From: Lachancea thermotolerans CBS 6340
Taxonomy: Eukaryota > Ascomycota > Saccharomycetes > Saccharomycetales > Saccharomycetaceae
NCBI RefSeq assembly: GCF_000142805.1
Contig: NC_013077.1
Span: 496,001 to 560,000, forward strand
Direction of reading: 5' to 3'
Length of the DNA: 64,000 nucleotides
The translations under genes were made by a program, and so were the position numbers. The notes beneath the pieces are model-generated. The model did not search any database. It had not been told where the DNA came from and saw nothing but the letters and a program-made list of their open reading frames with translations. Positions 1 to 11,200 of the stretch are shown one piece after another; positions within the stretch are counted from its first letter, which is position 1, and each line of letters begins with the position of its first letter.

Positions 1-156
1 CGCAGGGATGGCGGCCGCTGGCCTCATACGATGAGCAATATACGATTTCACGATACACGCGCTAGTCGCCTTCAGCTTCTCCAGGTTTAGTAATGTGTTG
101 TGATGATCTATTTTGAATACTAACGCTCTATCTATGCGGCGTGGCTGGTGCCCTCT

Positions 157-3100
157 CTAGGCTGCGTCGCTGCTCTTTTTCAGGCTACGCAGGCTCCGCT
201 TGGTTTTCATCATCATGTGACGGAACATAGCCTGTGTGGGACTCGACATCTCCGCCGGCGACGATGGGTGGTCCTCCAGCTCCAGCCACACGCCGTTCTT
301 CTCCAAACCGCGACCTGCGACGCTCGGCGTACGGCTCAGCGCGCCAGACCCGTCGGGCCCGCCCGCGGCCCGCTCTGTTCCGTGCAGTTGCAGGTTCTTA
401 GGATTCTTCACCCTCTTGCCAGAGCGGTTGGGCGGTGTCACGTTGCAGCTGAACCAGGTCCCGTTCTTTGAGTTTAGCGACTCTGTGTGCGACTCGCGAG
501 TCGCAGGGCTGTCTCCGTCGGTGCTGCCCGAGAACGCCTCCTCCGCGTTCGCGGCCTGCCGCTCAAAGTACACGCGGACCCTCTCGAACACTGTGGGCCC
601 GTTTTCGGAGTTTATGGGCTCCGTGCTGAGGGTATCGTAGTTCTCGAGGAGATCGCTCAGTAGGTCTTCCGTCAAAACGTCATTCGAAAGGATCTTGCTC
701 TTGCGTAGCTCCTCGACGACGCGCGAGTTTCTCTTCTGTATGGAGCCGGAGTATGGCTCAGGATTTTTTGTGGCAGCCTTGGCTTTCGCCTTGGGCTCTT
801 CTTGAACCTGGGTTGTTTCGCTGGTGTCCATCGTCGATTCTGCGGAATCCGGTTTAACCGTAGCATCTGCGAAAGATGCCACAGAAGGGTTCTGCACCTT
901 CATTGGCAGCTGTGGCAGGCCGTTTGGTGGCAGAGCATTGACAGGTGTCGAAACGGAGAGAGAGCTATCCTCGTACTTGAGTTTGATGGCTAGCGGGGAC
1001 TGTAGGGTGACTTCGGCCTTACTATCGGCCTTCGACTCAGACTCGGGCTTTTTGGCGCTGTCAGATGGTTCGCTCTGCTGAGCCCAGTCAATTGTGGTCT
1101 GCGTGGATTCGGAAAGGCCCTTTTGTTTCCTTTCATTCTTTGCGAGGTTGTCACCGATAGTCAGCGTCTCCGAGGAATGACCGAAGCCTGGCTTCTGGCC
1201 ATGGACTTCGGGTACTTCAACTGCTGATTCCAGAGAGGATATTTCCTGATCTGAAGATGTTTCTCCACTACTGTCAGAGTCAGTGGAACCTTTGCTTAGC
1301 CTCAGCTGTGTCAAGTTCTTTCCGTTTTTCGAAAGGCTATAATTTTCTTCTGCATGAAGGGTCCTGTTGGCTGCTGATTCTGCCAAAGCATTTTTCGCTT
1401 CAACGTTCTCATCAGGACTACTGGATTGAACCGTTTCCTCCTTTTCAGTTGGGCTCTGCCCGCACAATGGCACTGTGTTTTCGTTGATGTCGTTACTCTT
1501 TATCGTAGTCTCAACTTTCGGTTCATCGTCAAGCTGAGCCAATTGTTTGACCTTAGAAAATTCTTTCGCCTTCAAAAGCTCTTCACCTCTAACCGGTTCT
1601 TCGGCCTTCGCATGCTCTTCGATCTTAGGTTGTTCTTCGGTCTTCACAGATTCATTGATCTCCGCAGACCTTCCCACCTCATAAGGCTTTTCAAGCTTGG
1701 AGGGCTCCTCGGCCTTGACAAATTTCTCGTCCCCGGTAGCCTTCACAGGCTCCTCGTTCTCGACAACTTCTTTAGCCTTCACAGGCTCCTCGGCCTTTAA
1801 AGGTTCCTCGGTTTTTAAGGGCTTGTTGGCCTTCAAAGCCTCCCCGGTCTTCTCAGGTTTTTCGGTCTTCTCAGGTTCTTCAGTCTCCTCAGGCTTCTCG
1901 AACTTCAAGGATTCCTCAGCCTTCAAGGGTTCCTCAACCTTAACAGGGTTTTCGGCATTGACAGGAGTTTTGGCTTCCGCGCATTTTTCAGCCTCCGCAT
2001 GCTGGCCAACCTTCTCTGTTTGTTCGGACTTCAGCGGCTCTTCGACCCTTGCAGAGTTCTCGACTTTCGCCGTGCCTTGGCTTGCTGGCACTCTGTCAAG
2101 CTTCAAGGGGCTCTCTAAGCCTCTCGAGATTTCTGGCTTTGCAGCAGCTTCGGCACCAGTCTTCGGCTGTTGTAGCTGGCTCTCATTCGCGTCGTTTTTG
2201 TTCGAGTGCGACTTGTGCTGAACTGAGGGGGTTTCCGTCGCTTCCTTCTTTTCAGTTCTAAGAGGTTGAGTTTCCTCATCGTCGCGAACTTCAGAAAGCG
2301 GGCTGCTAACGGAAATTACTCTTGAAGATACCTTCGATGAATGGCTCCCGACCTTGGTTACATGCTCCGATTGACTTGATAGACGGGGGGAGGAGTGCTG
2401 AAGAGGCGACTCATGAACATCAAATGCACTGAATTTACGTTGGTCGAATGAGCTATTATTCTTGGTGTGATGTCTCACATTCGAGTAGACAGAGGTTAGA
2501 TCTGACGTAGGCCTCGATGAAAGTCTGACACTTGAGCGATCCGAGAATACACCAGTCGCAGAGTCCAGCAAAGGCGATGAAGATGGTTCGCCCAGAAGAC
2601 TAGGAGGAGGAGGTCTTGTTTTGACTGAAGACATGCTGTCAGACGCAGAATGGTAGCTCGCAGGGTTTTTAGATGGTAGAGGAGGCGTGCTTAACGTAGA
2701 CCAGTCGCGTTCCTTGGCCGACTCATTAGGCTTGCTTGGGGCCACATACCCGAAATTGCCAACTCTTTCATCCATCGCTATGACCAACCACTCGCAATCG
2801 CCGATGCGTTTTGTCAGCTTTATAACTAAAGTGTTGTGCACTTTAGCTAGAAATGTCTCATATTTCCAAGACGAAATGAAGCACTCAGAAATTTCTACCT
2901 TGGAAACGCGAACTGGGGGAAGAGATTCCGACTCTTCCTGGCTGACTTTAGGGAAACTGAACCCTAGGGCTAGAGTGCCTTCGCCATGGTTGTTGTCGTC
3001 AAGAACTGATAGAAAGTCGTTGAAACCTCGTTCTTTGCATGAGTTTATCCAGGTTGCCACGGCCTGCTGGTCACCAGGACCAAGCGTGGAAGGGGTGCCG

Positions 3101-4506
3101 TACTTCTTACTCAGTGGCTTAAAATACTCTGCATCGAAATGAGGATCAAATTTGTAAAGATAGCGCTTCGAGGACCGAGAGAACAATGTACTCACTATTT
3201 TGTAAGGGTTCTCCTCAAATTTGTCGAGAAAAGAGTTTTCCAGCTTGGAAAACGGATGATTGGAAGAGTATGTTCTGATCTGCGTCTTTGCCGCAACTCG
3301 TATGAGCTCATTAAAATTATTTTCTTCTGGGTCCCATAGCTGTGGGATAGTGAGCGTGAGGGCGCGTTGAGTGACGGGCCTGTAAGGCTTTGGAGGGTAT
3401 TCATCTATGCGGAAGTTGTCTATAAGGTAGAAGTTCTTTATTTTGCCTTCCTCGGCAAGGGAGTTAAGGTAGGACACGAAAAGACGGTACAGAGCCTCAC
3501 CCCGGGCACGGTACAGCTTGGCTAGAGTGATGCAATCCGCGTTTTCGCTGTCCTTATGATCGATGTAATTCAGAAGTTCGGGTGTCTTCACAAAACAGAC
3601 CTGACCTGCAGTAAACAGCAAGTCCATCTGGGCGGCTTTGTCCACCACCAAGTCCACCATGGATATAATTGAGACGAGCACGTCCATGAAATCAAATGCA
3701 CAGCACTTGTAGTCATTGTCAGGAAGAACTTGGGGCAGGAAGTTCTCAAAGCACATCTTTGAAAAGTTTTGCTTGGACTCCACAGTGCAGAACTTGAGAT
3801 AGGATTCCCACGGAACAACCCCTAGGGGGAGCTTGGACCATATGATCCGGAGTGCCAAAATCAGTTTATGCTTGGAGGTGCCAATTTGCTCATTTATCTC
3901 TTTTTTCAGTGCATCGCCAGTCAGCGAGCACCCATCAAGAGGAAAAAAGGACTCCAGGATATGTATAGTCTCTCCGACCTCGTGTGACACGTAGTGCGAC
4001 AAATTGGGCCGAAAAATCTCCATTGCCGCTTTGATGCTATCCATTTTCTTGTCTGACTCGCCGGTTGTCTGCTGTATGAGGGTATGCTTGAAATGCAGCA
4101 CCAGGTAGTGCATTACGTCTTTCGCGGATGTTGGATTGATGCCGTTTTTCTTGTTCAAAATGCTGTAGTTGGGGTCGGGCTTGGCCAGTGCGCTACTCGC
4201 CTTCTTGTACGCCTCCTGGTCGTAAATGTAGTGCTTTCCGGAACGCGACGCACGTGCCGGCGACCCTAGCGTGTCATCCTGCGACGCTGTGCTGGCTGTC
4301 GACAGCGTGTATTCCTGTGTGGGCAGTGGTGGAAGCTCTGTTTTGATGTTTTGAGTCGAAGAAATTGCTCTTCTCCGCATGCTGGATCTGGCCGATCTCG
4401 AGCTTTCATGCTTCTTGTCATACTCGGATACCGACCGTTTCTTGTGCGCCTTAGGGCTGTCGAACCCACCAGACAGCTTCTTGGTGAATGCTCTGATCTT
4501 GATCAT
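157..4506 (-). CDS. MSB1: Msb1-family cell-polarity protein (RhoGAP-like Msb1/Mug8 domain)
   Basis: This ATG-started ORF encodes 1449 residues. The region from about residue 110 to 480 resembles the Msb1/Mug8 family: it has a long helical block with phrases such as IIWSKLPLG, WESYLKF and FDFMDVLVSI, and a following segment KPYRPVTQRALTLTIPQLW. In S. cerevisiae Msb1 acts with Cdc42, Bem1 and Rho1 at the bud site. The N-terminus is basic (Lys/Arg and Ser rich). From about residue 500 onward the protein is low-complexity. Residues about 822 to 989 form a degenerate Lys-Glu-Pro repeat of the type K-x-E-E-P. The protein is longer than S. cerevisiae Msb1 (about 1140 residues), mostly because of that tail. 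Its S. cerevisiae counterpart lies outside the two chromosome arms that match the rest of the window, so a synteny break probably lies just to its right. The family call is fairly secure; strict orthology is inferred. Confidence 0.72.
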   Translation of the reverse strand: MIKIRAFTKKLSGGFDSPKAHKKRSVSEYDKKHESSRSARSSMRRRAISSTQNIKTELPPLPTQEYTLSTASTASQDDTLGSPARASRSGKHYIYDQEAYKKASSALAKPDPNYSILNKKNGINPTSAKDVMHYLVLHFKHTLIQQTTGESDKKMDSIKAAMEIFRPNLSHYVSHEVGETIHILESFFPLDGCSLTGDALKKEINEQIGTSKHKLILALRIIWSKLPLGVVPWESYLKFCTVESKQNFSKMCFENFLPQVLPDNDYKCCAFDFMDVLVSIISMVDLVVDKAAQMDLLFTAGQVCFVKTPELLNYIDHKDSENADCITLAKLYRARGEALYRLFVSYLNSLAEEGKIKNFYLIDNFRIDEYPPKPYRPVTQRALTLTIPQLWDPEENNFNELIRVAAKTQIRTYSSNHPFSKLENSFLDKFEENPYKIVSTLFSRSSKRYLYKFDPHFDAEYFKPLSKKYGTPSTLGPGDQQAVATWINSCKERGFNDFLSVLDDNNHGEGTLALGFSFPKVSQEESESLPPVRVSKVEISECFISSWKYETFLAKVHNTLVIKLTKRIGDCEWLVIAMDERVGNFGYVAPSKPNESAKERDWSTLSTPPLPSKNPASYHSASDSMSSVKTRPPPPSLLGEPSSSPLLDSATGVFSDRSSVRLSSRPTSDLTSVYSNVRHHTKNNSSFDQRKFSAFDVHESPLQHSSPRLSSQSEHVTKVGSHSSKVSSRVISVSSPLSEVRDDEETQPLRTEKKEATETPSVQHKSHSNKNDANESQLQQPKTGAEAAAKPEISRGLESPLKLDRVPASQGTAKVENSARVEEPLKSEQTEKVGQHAEAEKCAEAKTPVNAENPVKVEEPLKAEESLKFEKPEETEEPEKTEKPEKTGEALKANKPLKTEEPLKAEEPVKAKEVVENEEPVKATGDEKFVKAEEPSKLEKPYEVGRSAEINESVKTEEQPKIEEHAKAEEPVRGEELLKAKEFSKVKQLAQLDDEPKVETTIKSNDINENTVPLCGQSPTEKEETVQSSSPDENVEAKNALAESAANRTLHAEENYSLSKNGKNLTQLRLSKGSTDSDSSGETSSDQEISSLESAVEVPEVHGQKPGFGHSSETLTIGDNLAKNERKQKGLSESTQTTIDWAQQSEPSDSAKKPESESKADSKAEVTLQSPLAIKLKYEDSSLSVSTPVNALPPNGLPQLPMKVQNPSVASFADATVKPDSAESTMDTSETTQVQEEPKAKAKAATKNPEPYSGSIQKRNSRVVEELRKSKILSNDVLTEDLLSDLLENYDTLSTEPINSENGPTVFERVRVYFERQAANAEEAFSGSTDGDSPATRESHTESLNSKNGTWFSCNVTPPNRSGKRVKNPKNLQLHGTERAAGGPDGSGALSRTPSVAGRGLEKNGVWLELEDHPSSPAEMSSPTQAMFRHMMMKTKRSLRSLKKSSDAA

Positions 4507-6052
4507 GGTCTTGCTTTGCTGCCCTCTAATGCGACGCTTCTCACAGGGACTAAAATCCTTGTCACGCTCACTGGCTTCTTTATATCAGATATTTCGCGTC
4601 CGGCGAGAATGTTTGATCAGAACCGTCGAAGAATGTTTCGAGACAGCGGGAAACCCGCGTCTAAAATGACCTGATTGTTTACTCTTCGCGCACAGAACGC
4701 GCCGCTGCTTTCAAACAAACGAGTCAAACACGCATGAAGTTTCAGTTGCATGTGAATTGAGTGGGCGCCAAATACCCCGGAAACGCAGGGGCAGTAGAGA
4801 CAGTAGAGGATATCGCCATATACGGAGTCCAACATTTAAAAGGTCCGTGCTTAGGCTTCTTTGGCGACGTCCGCACACTGGTGATGCGGGACGGTTGGGC
4901 CTTCTATGGGCCGCGGCGATATGTGGTGGCTCGTGGCGACGCGTACTTGATACTGAAGCATGCCTGCATCGGCGTGCCCATAAATAAACTTTCAATAGGT
5001 GCAACTTGATGAAACGAGACTGATCAGCCGGAGTCTGAGCCGCGGCGCAGGCAAATTGCGCAGATCTGGGAAAGAGCGTTTTTTCGTGACTGGCGCAATG
5101 CTGGCGACGCGAGATCACGGCACTGGCAAACCTTACACGGACGCACAGAGGCGGCGTCGCGTAGGCCCTCCACGGGGCCCAGAAGAGTGCAGGGAAGAGG
5201 GAGACTCCGAGAAGTGGACAGCGATTGGTGGCAAGTGCCACGTGCTCGGTTTCATCGCGCACATTCTTGTTAGGTAATCATGAGTCACGTCCAACGATAT
5301 ACGTCGGCGGCTAACAGTTGGGAGTCGCCTTGAGCTGGCCCTGGAAATTCACACGGTTGGGAAGTTGTGTGCTCAGGATAGTGGAACCGTCCTTTCGGCG
5401 TTGCCGTTCGTGTCATATGTATTGCGAGCCGCGCGCTTTGTGTATGTTCGGGTCCTCGACTGTTTTGTGGAGGTTACTCTGTAGATTCACGGCACGGACT
5501 GCGATGGCGAGGATCAAAAGTAGGCAGCTGGAGGCTGTTTGAGGCCTTATGAAGATCGAGCGAGGTACTCGCCTGCCCCCCCAAAATGTCTGCTCGGCTA
5601 CCTACCCCAACCGCTCAAAGTTCGCCTCCTGCCGTTGGGCGGTTGGGGAGACACCGAAGCCGCGATATAGAAGGATAAGTGATCACAAGGAAGTTCCCAC
5701 GAGCTGACAAGTCATCATTCATACTTCAAATCTGCTCAGGAGAAAGCTGGTTCAGCGGGTAATAATCAATAGATTCTTCAAATTTATGCAAGCGCAAAAC
5801 CTTTGCAGCTAACAAAATGGAATTCTCAATTGCAGGAAATATCAATCCGGCGCCCAATTTCCCTAAGTGTTGGCAGCTAAGGCTCTCTTGCTTTTAACAT
5901 TGACTTGCTGATCGCTGATTTCACTGACATCTCCAGGAGCTCTTAATCAATCGTAATCGTCATTAACGGTAACAATTGACTTTTCAAATTGAAAGCTTTG
6001 TCATCGCGATGAGCTCAACAAGTTGAAGCGTCGCGTAGCGTTGCGTTGCAGA
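4507..6052. other. 1.5-kb gene-free divergent spacer between MSB1 and SMM1
   Basis: No ATG-started ORF with protein-like features was found. Open stretches on both strands begin with GTG or TTG and are Arg/Ser/Cys rich, as expected of chance frames. A CACGTG box lies near 5239. A perfect 10-bp inverted repeat (CCCCAACCGC / GCGGTTGGGG) lies at 5605-5614 and 5639-5648. The segment should hold both promoters. Confidence 0.6.
5605..5648. repeat. Perfect 10-bp inverted repeat with 24-bp spacer
   Basis: The arms CCCCAACCGC (5605-5614) and GCGGTTGGGG (5639-5648) are exact reverse complements. They could be a protein-binding dyad or an RNA hairpin. No flanking duplication marks it as a mobile element. 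Confidence 0.6.
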
Positions 6053-7246
6053 ATGGTCACCTATACTGGTAAACTAGTATTGGCACCTATGGTGCGGGCC
6101 GGGGAGCTACCCACTCGGCTTCTCGCGCTGAAATACGGTGCGGATTTAGTCTGGTCGCCCGAGATCATCGACAAAAAGCTCATTCAATGCAAACGTCAGG
6201 TCAACGATAAACTCAAAACTATCGATTTCGTTGCACCCAGCTCCAATGACAACAAGCCACCTTGTGTCGTTTTCCGGACTTTTCCAGATGCTGAGCGTGG
6301 AAGATTGATTTTTCAAATGGGCACCTCTACACCTTCGTTGGCTGTCGAGGCCGCCATGGTGGTGATAAAAGATGTGGACGGCATAGACGTGAACGCCGGA
6401 TGCCCCAAGCACTTCTCTATCCACTCGGGAATGGGTGCTGCACTGCTGAAAACGCCAGAAACCCTTTGTTCCATCCTTTCGTCGCTTGTGGAAAAAGTCG
6501 GCAGACCACATGAGAAGCCCATTAGTGTGAAGATTCGGATCCTTGATAGCGAAGAGCTCACGCTAAATCTTGTTAAAAAGCTCTGTGGAACGGGCATCTC
6601 GAATTTAACAGTGCATTGTCGGACGACGCCTATGCGGAACAGACAGGCGCCAATCAGAAATTACGTACCGTCCATTTACAAGATCTGCCAGGCAAATAAC
6701 GTTAGCCTCATCATGAATGGTGCTATTCAAAGCTTGGAACACTTTCGCCAGCTCCGCAAACAGATGGATCTGCCCGAAACAATTGGCGGCATGATGGCGG
6801 ACTGTGCAGAAGCAAACCCTACTGTTTTTAGCGAGGCCCCCTTGTCATGGCCTGATACCGCCAGAGCTTACCTTGACCTTGCATCCAAATTTGACCATAG
6901 CGTGAACAACGTCAAATACATGCTGAGCAGGATTATCCCTGGGAAATCAAAGTTTTACCAATATTTCACGCGTTGCAAAACTATGGAAGAGGTTATGTAT
7001 GTCTCTCAGCAAATGGGAAGCGATGGCGAGGTTTTGAGTGACCCTACTGACTACTTAGCAAAGCGCCGTGAGCATGAGAGGATACTCAAACAAAAGGCGG
7101 GCGACATGAAGGCAAAAGCTAAGCAGAAGCAAGATCAAACAACAGCAAATAAGGACTCGGCTGAAGCTGAACTAACTAACTCTGAAAAAAGGCGAGAGGG
7201 TGGTTTAGAGGTTGGCATGGGCAAAAAAAGAGCAAAAATCGAATAG
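6053..7246 (+). CDS. SMM1: tRNA-dihydrouridine(20) synthase
   Basis: Smm1/Dus2 reduces uridine 20 in the D-loop of cytoplasmic tRNAs, using FMN and NADPH. The 397-residue protein starts MVTYTGKLVLAPMVRAGELP, nearly identical to the S. cerevisiae start. The frame is open ten codons further upstream, but only from a TTG, so the ATG at 6053 was chosen. The Dus signature with the catalytic cysteine is present (NAGCPK near residue 114), as is the HCR tRNA/FMN segment further on. Length matches the family (384 in S. cerevisiae). The C-terminus is a Lys/Ala-rich tail. In S. cerevisiae SMM1 also precedes ACC1, which supports Smm1 rather than Dus1, Dus3 or Dus4. Confidence 0.95.
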   Translation: MVTYTGKLVLAPMVRAGELPTRLLALKYGADLVWSPEIIDKKLIQCKRQVNDKLKTIDFVAPSSNDNKPPCVVFRTFPDAERGRLIFQMGTSTPSLAVEAAMVVIKDVDGIDVNAGCPKHFSIHSGMGAALLKTPETLCSILSSLVEKVGRPHEKPISVKIRILDSEELTLNLVKKLCGTGISNLTVHCRTTPMRNRQAPIRNYVPSIYKICQANNVSLIMNGAIQSLEHFRQLRKQMDLPETIGGMMADCAEANPTVFSEAPLSWPDTARAYLDLASKFDHSVNNVKYMLSRIIPGKSKFYQYFTRCKTMEEVMYVSQQMGSDGEVLSDPTDYLAKRREHERILKQKAGDMKAKAKQKQDQTTANKDSAEAELTNSEKRREGGLEVGMGKKRAKIE

Positions 7247-8243
7247 ATGATTAACAATATTAGGTAGAGCTGCAGTGCTATCTATTGACCAAGCGCCTTA
7301 CTTTCTACTTTTCCTGGCCAGCTGCCTGCTCGTGTTAAAATGCAAAAAGCATCATCCTAAGATAGAGTTGCGCGGGCCTATCATTTGGATTATGCGTTTA
7401 AACATCTGCAGAACAAGCAAACTTAGCTTCTCGATATTAGCTAATGGAAAAGCCATTCCCAGGTGTTGGGCCTCCATATGTTCTTCAGTGACAGTGGGGC
7501 TTTCGTTTGGGGGTTGGGTTTATGGTCGACATGAAGTTACAGGAATAGCGCCGTTCAGTTCGCAAAAGTTGACAGTATCTAAGAATAGCGGAAGTCTTAC
7601 CTACCTTTAATTTGGATGTTTGTTTATAGTTACCTCTTTCTATTTGACGCCACTCGCTGGCACTATGAGCTTAACGGTCGGTGTCGGACTGCGCATTCTT
7701 GAAAAGCGGTACCATTACAAAGTTTCGTCATGGTATAGCCGGGCGGATGTTGGTAAACGAGATTCGCATCTCTTGACGAAATGTGATTTAAAGACTACTA
7801 TATTAATCATGCCTTTATGCTTAGGAGGCTAAGGATACGCTGTTGGGGTCGGAAATCAGCTGCTAACCTTTTTAGTTCAGAAATCAGAAACTTTTTACTT
7901 ATTTGTGTGCATTGTATTGCGAGCACTATATAGACTGTTCTAAATGTACATTAACATATAATATAAATTCACCGGCTGGGTTTCACTAACATATCTTGAA
8001 ACCCGGCCTTAAAAGTTTTGGCAATCAGGAAACTCGAGGAAGCGGTCAGGACACGTCCAAGAAAGACATCCTACAACAACAACAAAGAGGTGCAATCTAG
8101 ACAAAGTCCCGTCTCTGAATGCCGCCAACGCGCTTTGTATCAAGCGGTTCTAAAATAAAATAAACTGGACAACTGTAATGGAATTATCCAGAAATCAGGC
8201 GCATGGAAAGAGGCTGCTATCATGGTTAAAATCCGCTCAGCCC
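7247..8243. other. 1-kb convergent spacer between SMM1 and ACC1
   Basis: Two genes converge here, so only 3' ends are expected; 1 kb is long for that. Open frames at 7275-7610 and 7620-7832 lack family features and convincing starts. Nothing else was recognised. Confidence 0.5.
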
Positions 8244-11200
8244 TTATTTAAGACTGTTGAGAATCTTTGCTTTGTCTTCGGCAGACAGCAATTTCAAGAC
8301 CTCGCTCAAGCCACTGATCGCGTTTTCATGGTCGCTTCTGATGGACTTTGCGAGATTTTGAGCAAATGACTCAACCTTCAATGCCTTTAGATGTTCTTCC
8401 AGAACACTGTAGTTCTCTTCAATCCAATTGGCCACAATTCTGTCATCCTCTCTGTCAACTGAGGCAGGGTACCATGAGCTTAGTCTGGCAATCTTCTCAA
8501 GTCTTGGAGCGTTTGGAAGCTCTGTGTTCAATCTCTTCATCAAGTACTCCTCGTTGAGTCTTCTCCTTAGTCTCCAGAAGAAGAAGCGACGAGCCTCTGG
8601 CCAATCTAGTTCCTTGCTGATGACACCCTTAGCAACCATACGGCCCGATCTGTCATGCAAGTCAGCAAACTGAACGGTGATCTGGTGGTAAATAGGCATC
8701 AACATTTTTTCACGGGCAGCAAGCTTCGTGGCGATCTCTTGATGCTTCTCGACAGAGAGACCTGGGTCAGACATCTGGGTTTTCAGATTCTTGTAAGTTT
8801 CATCCAGTCTCGCCATAGTGGCAAGCAGCTTCTCTCTACGGTACTTGATTCCAACCATTCCTTCTGGTTCTAAGACACCAGCTCTAGAGTTGACATCAGC
8901 ATACATTTCCATTTGTTCGGCATTGATCGTAGGATCAACAACAACCCAAGAGCCACCTCTCAGTTCGCCGGTGGGTGGAATGTAGGTGAAAATAGGTTGC
9001 TTGTATCCAACTAATGCGTCAACAATGAAAGATCCGTACTTCAAAACTTCATTGTACATGTCACGTTGACCACCCGAGAAACCTCTCCAGTTAGCCATGA
9101 TCATCAATGGCAGCTGCTCACCATAATTGAAGTCGTTAATGGCTTGAGCAGTCTTGAAAGCAGAGTTTGGATACCAAACCTGACCAGCCTCTTGAATCAA
9201 AGATTCGGTAGAGACGGGGTTAGCTGGGTCGGCTGGAATCATGTTTTCTACCATTCTTGTTTCAACGCCGATAACACCAAGAGGAATACCTCCCAAACGA
9301 GCTCTTCCGACGACAACTCCCTTAGCCCAGCCAGATAGAGTTTCTTGGAAAGAGCCCTTGTCAAACAGACCGTATTCGAAGCCCTCGGGAGTGTTGCGAC
9401 CCTCGATCATCCATCTAACGTCATATGGCTCACTAGTCGATGGTGTGAAGTCCACTTCTCTGTCCCATTTGTCTTCTGTCTCGAGGATAGGAACAGGCAA
9501 GTCACGTCTTGCTGGAACGTAAGACAACCATTCCATGATCTTTTGGACACCAGCAAGGTCATCCTCTGCAGTCAAGTGAGAAACACCATTGTTGTACATG
9601 ATTTGAGTACCACCAAGCTGCAAGTTAGAAGAGTAAACTTCGCGACCGAGAAGCTTGTTGATAGCAGGGGCACCAGTCAAAATGATAGGCTGACCCTCAA
9701 TTTGAATGGCTCTTTGTCCCAATCTCACCAGGTAAGCACCAATACCGACAGATCTGCATGTAACGAGAGTAATCGTGAAGATGTCTTTGTAAGCCCTGGA
9801 AGTTGCACCAGCGATCAAACCGGAACCCTTCAAACACTCAACACCTAGACCATCATCAGCACCAATAATGGACTTGATAACGAAGCGTTCCTCACCATCT
9901 TCGACCACACGCTCTGTGACAACAGAAGCGTCCTTGGCTTGCTTCTTCAGCTCAGCCATGCCTTCAGAAGACAAGTATAGGTATTGGAAGCCCTTGGCTG
10001 GGTTCTCAGGGTCGTTCCATGAAACGTTAAACAGAGGAATCAGTTCCTCAGCAACACCAATTCTGGCACCGGAGTTAGCCGATAGGTAGATTCTTGGAAT
10101 ACCACGCTTTCTGGCGTATTCGGTAACTTTGTTGAAGAATGCATCTTCCTGAGGACCGAAAGATCCGATCTTAAAGGTGATATCGTTGGCAACAATAACA
10201 AATTGACGGCCGCGAGGGTATTCAGGCGTCTTGACAGTGACCTTGAAAGCAACCATACCAATAGTGTTAGCACCAGCCTCACGGTCAATTTCCGTGAGTT
10301 CACCATCCTCTTCTTCAATCAGTTCATTGGCAATGAAGAACTCGTCGGAAAGTTTTGTCTTTGGCGAAATCTTTTTCCACTGAGAAACAGTTGCTTGACG
10401 GAAAAGCTCTGGGAAATCGTAAACGTACGTGGTACCCATCAAATGAGCCTTGTAACGCTTTGGTTGCAAAGACTCCTTCGCAGGGTATGGGGTAGCAATA
10501 GGTCTCAAGTGCATGGAGCCTGGCTTGTCTAGAGACTTGAAGACCCATTCACCTTGGGCGTTCTTGACCTCGGTGTAAAGCTCGGTCTTCACCACGTAAC
10601 CTGAAACGTTGTTGATCAAAGCTCTCAAAGGAACTGGGGCGCCAGTTTGAGGGTCCTTGATGATAATACGAATTTCAGCGGCAGCAACACGCAGTCTGAG
10701 TAGTCTTTTACCGAATCTCTCCAAGAATCCGCCAAAGGCAGCTTCGACGTCCTCTGGAGAAACATCGAAGACAGCAGAGAAGTGGATGAAGATGTGGTTC
10801 AAATCTGAGTTAGAAGTATCAATAACCTCCAGGTTGTCAAGAATGTTACTCATCAGGCGGTTGGCCTCAGAGGTCAGGTATTCCTGGATAGTAATATCAT
10901 CGCTGATACGGCCGGTTCTGATGATACCCCTTGTGAAAAACCTCTTGTCCACAGCAGAGTTCTTACCGGTGGCTTCATACACATGAATGTTTCTGTTTTC
11001 AGTGAACAGTTGCTTGATGTTGAAATTCGACATTCTTCCGAGTTCAAGTTGGAAGGCAAGTGCTGGCTCAATGTGACGAATGGTTTCATCTTCGGCGTAG
11101 CTTGGTCCTCTGAAAGTGAAGTACTTTGGATATGTTCCGTCTTCGTAACCAAAAATGAAAGTGATACGACGAATAGAGGCCTCCACAAGCTGTTGCTTGT

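Noticed and set aside
1697-2221. 174-codon plus-strand frame rich in Ser/Phe/Gly
   Set aside because: It is the mirror of the Lys-Glu-Pro repeat in the Msb1 gene.
4761-5009. 82-codon plus-strand frame with protein-like text
   Set aside because: It starts at GTG with no ATG in place, is short, and overlaps other random frames. Without homology it cannot be supported.
4711-5262. 183-codon open frame in the MSB1-SMM1 spacer
   Set aside because: It begins with GTG, is Arg/Cys/Ala rich and is not similar to any family I know.
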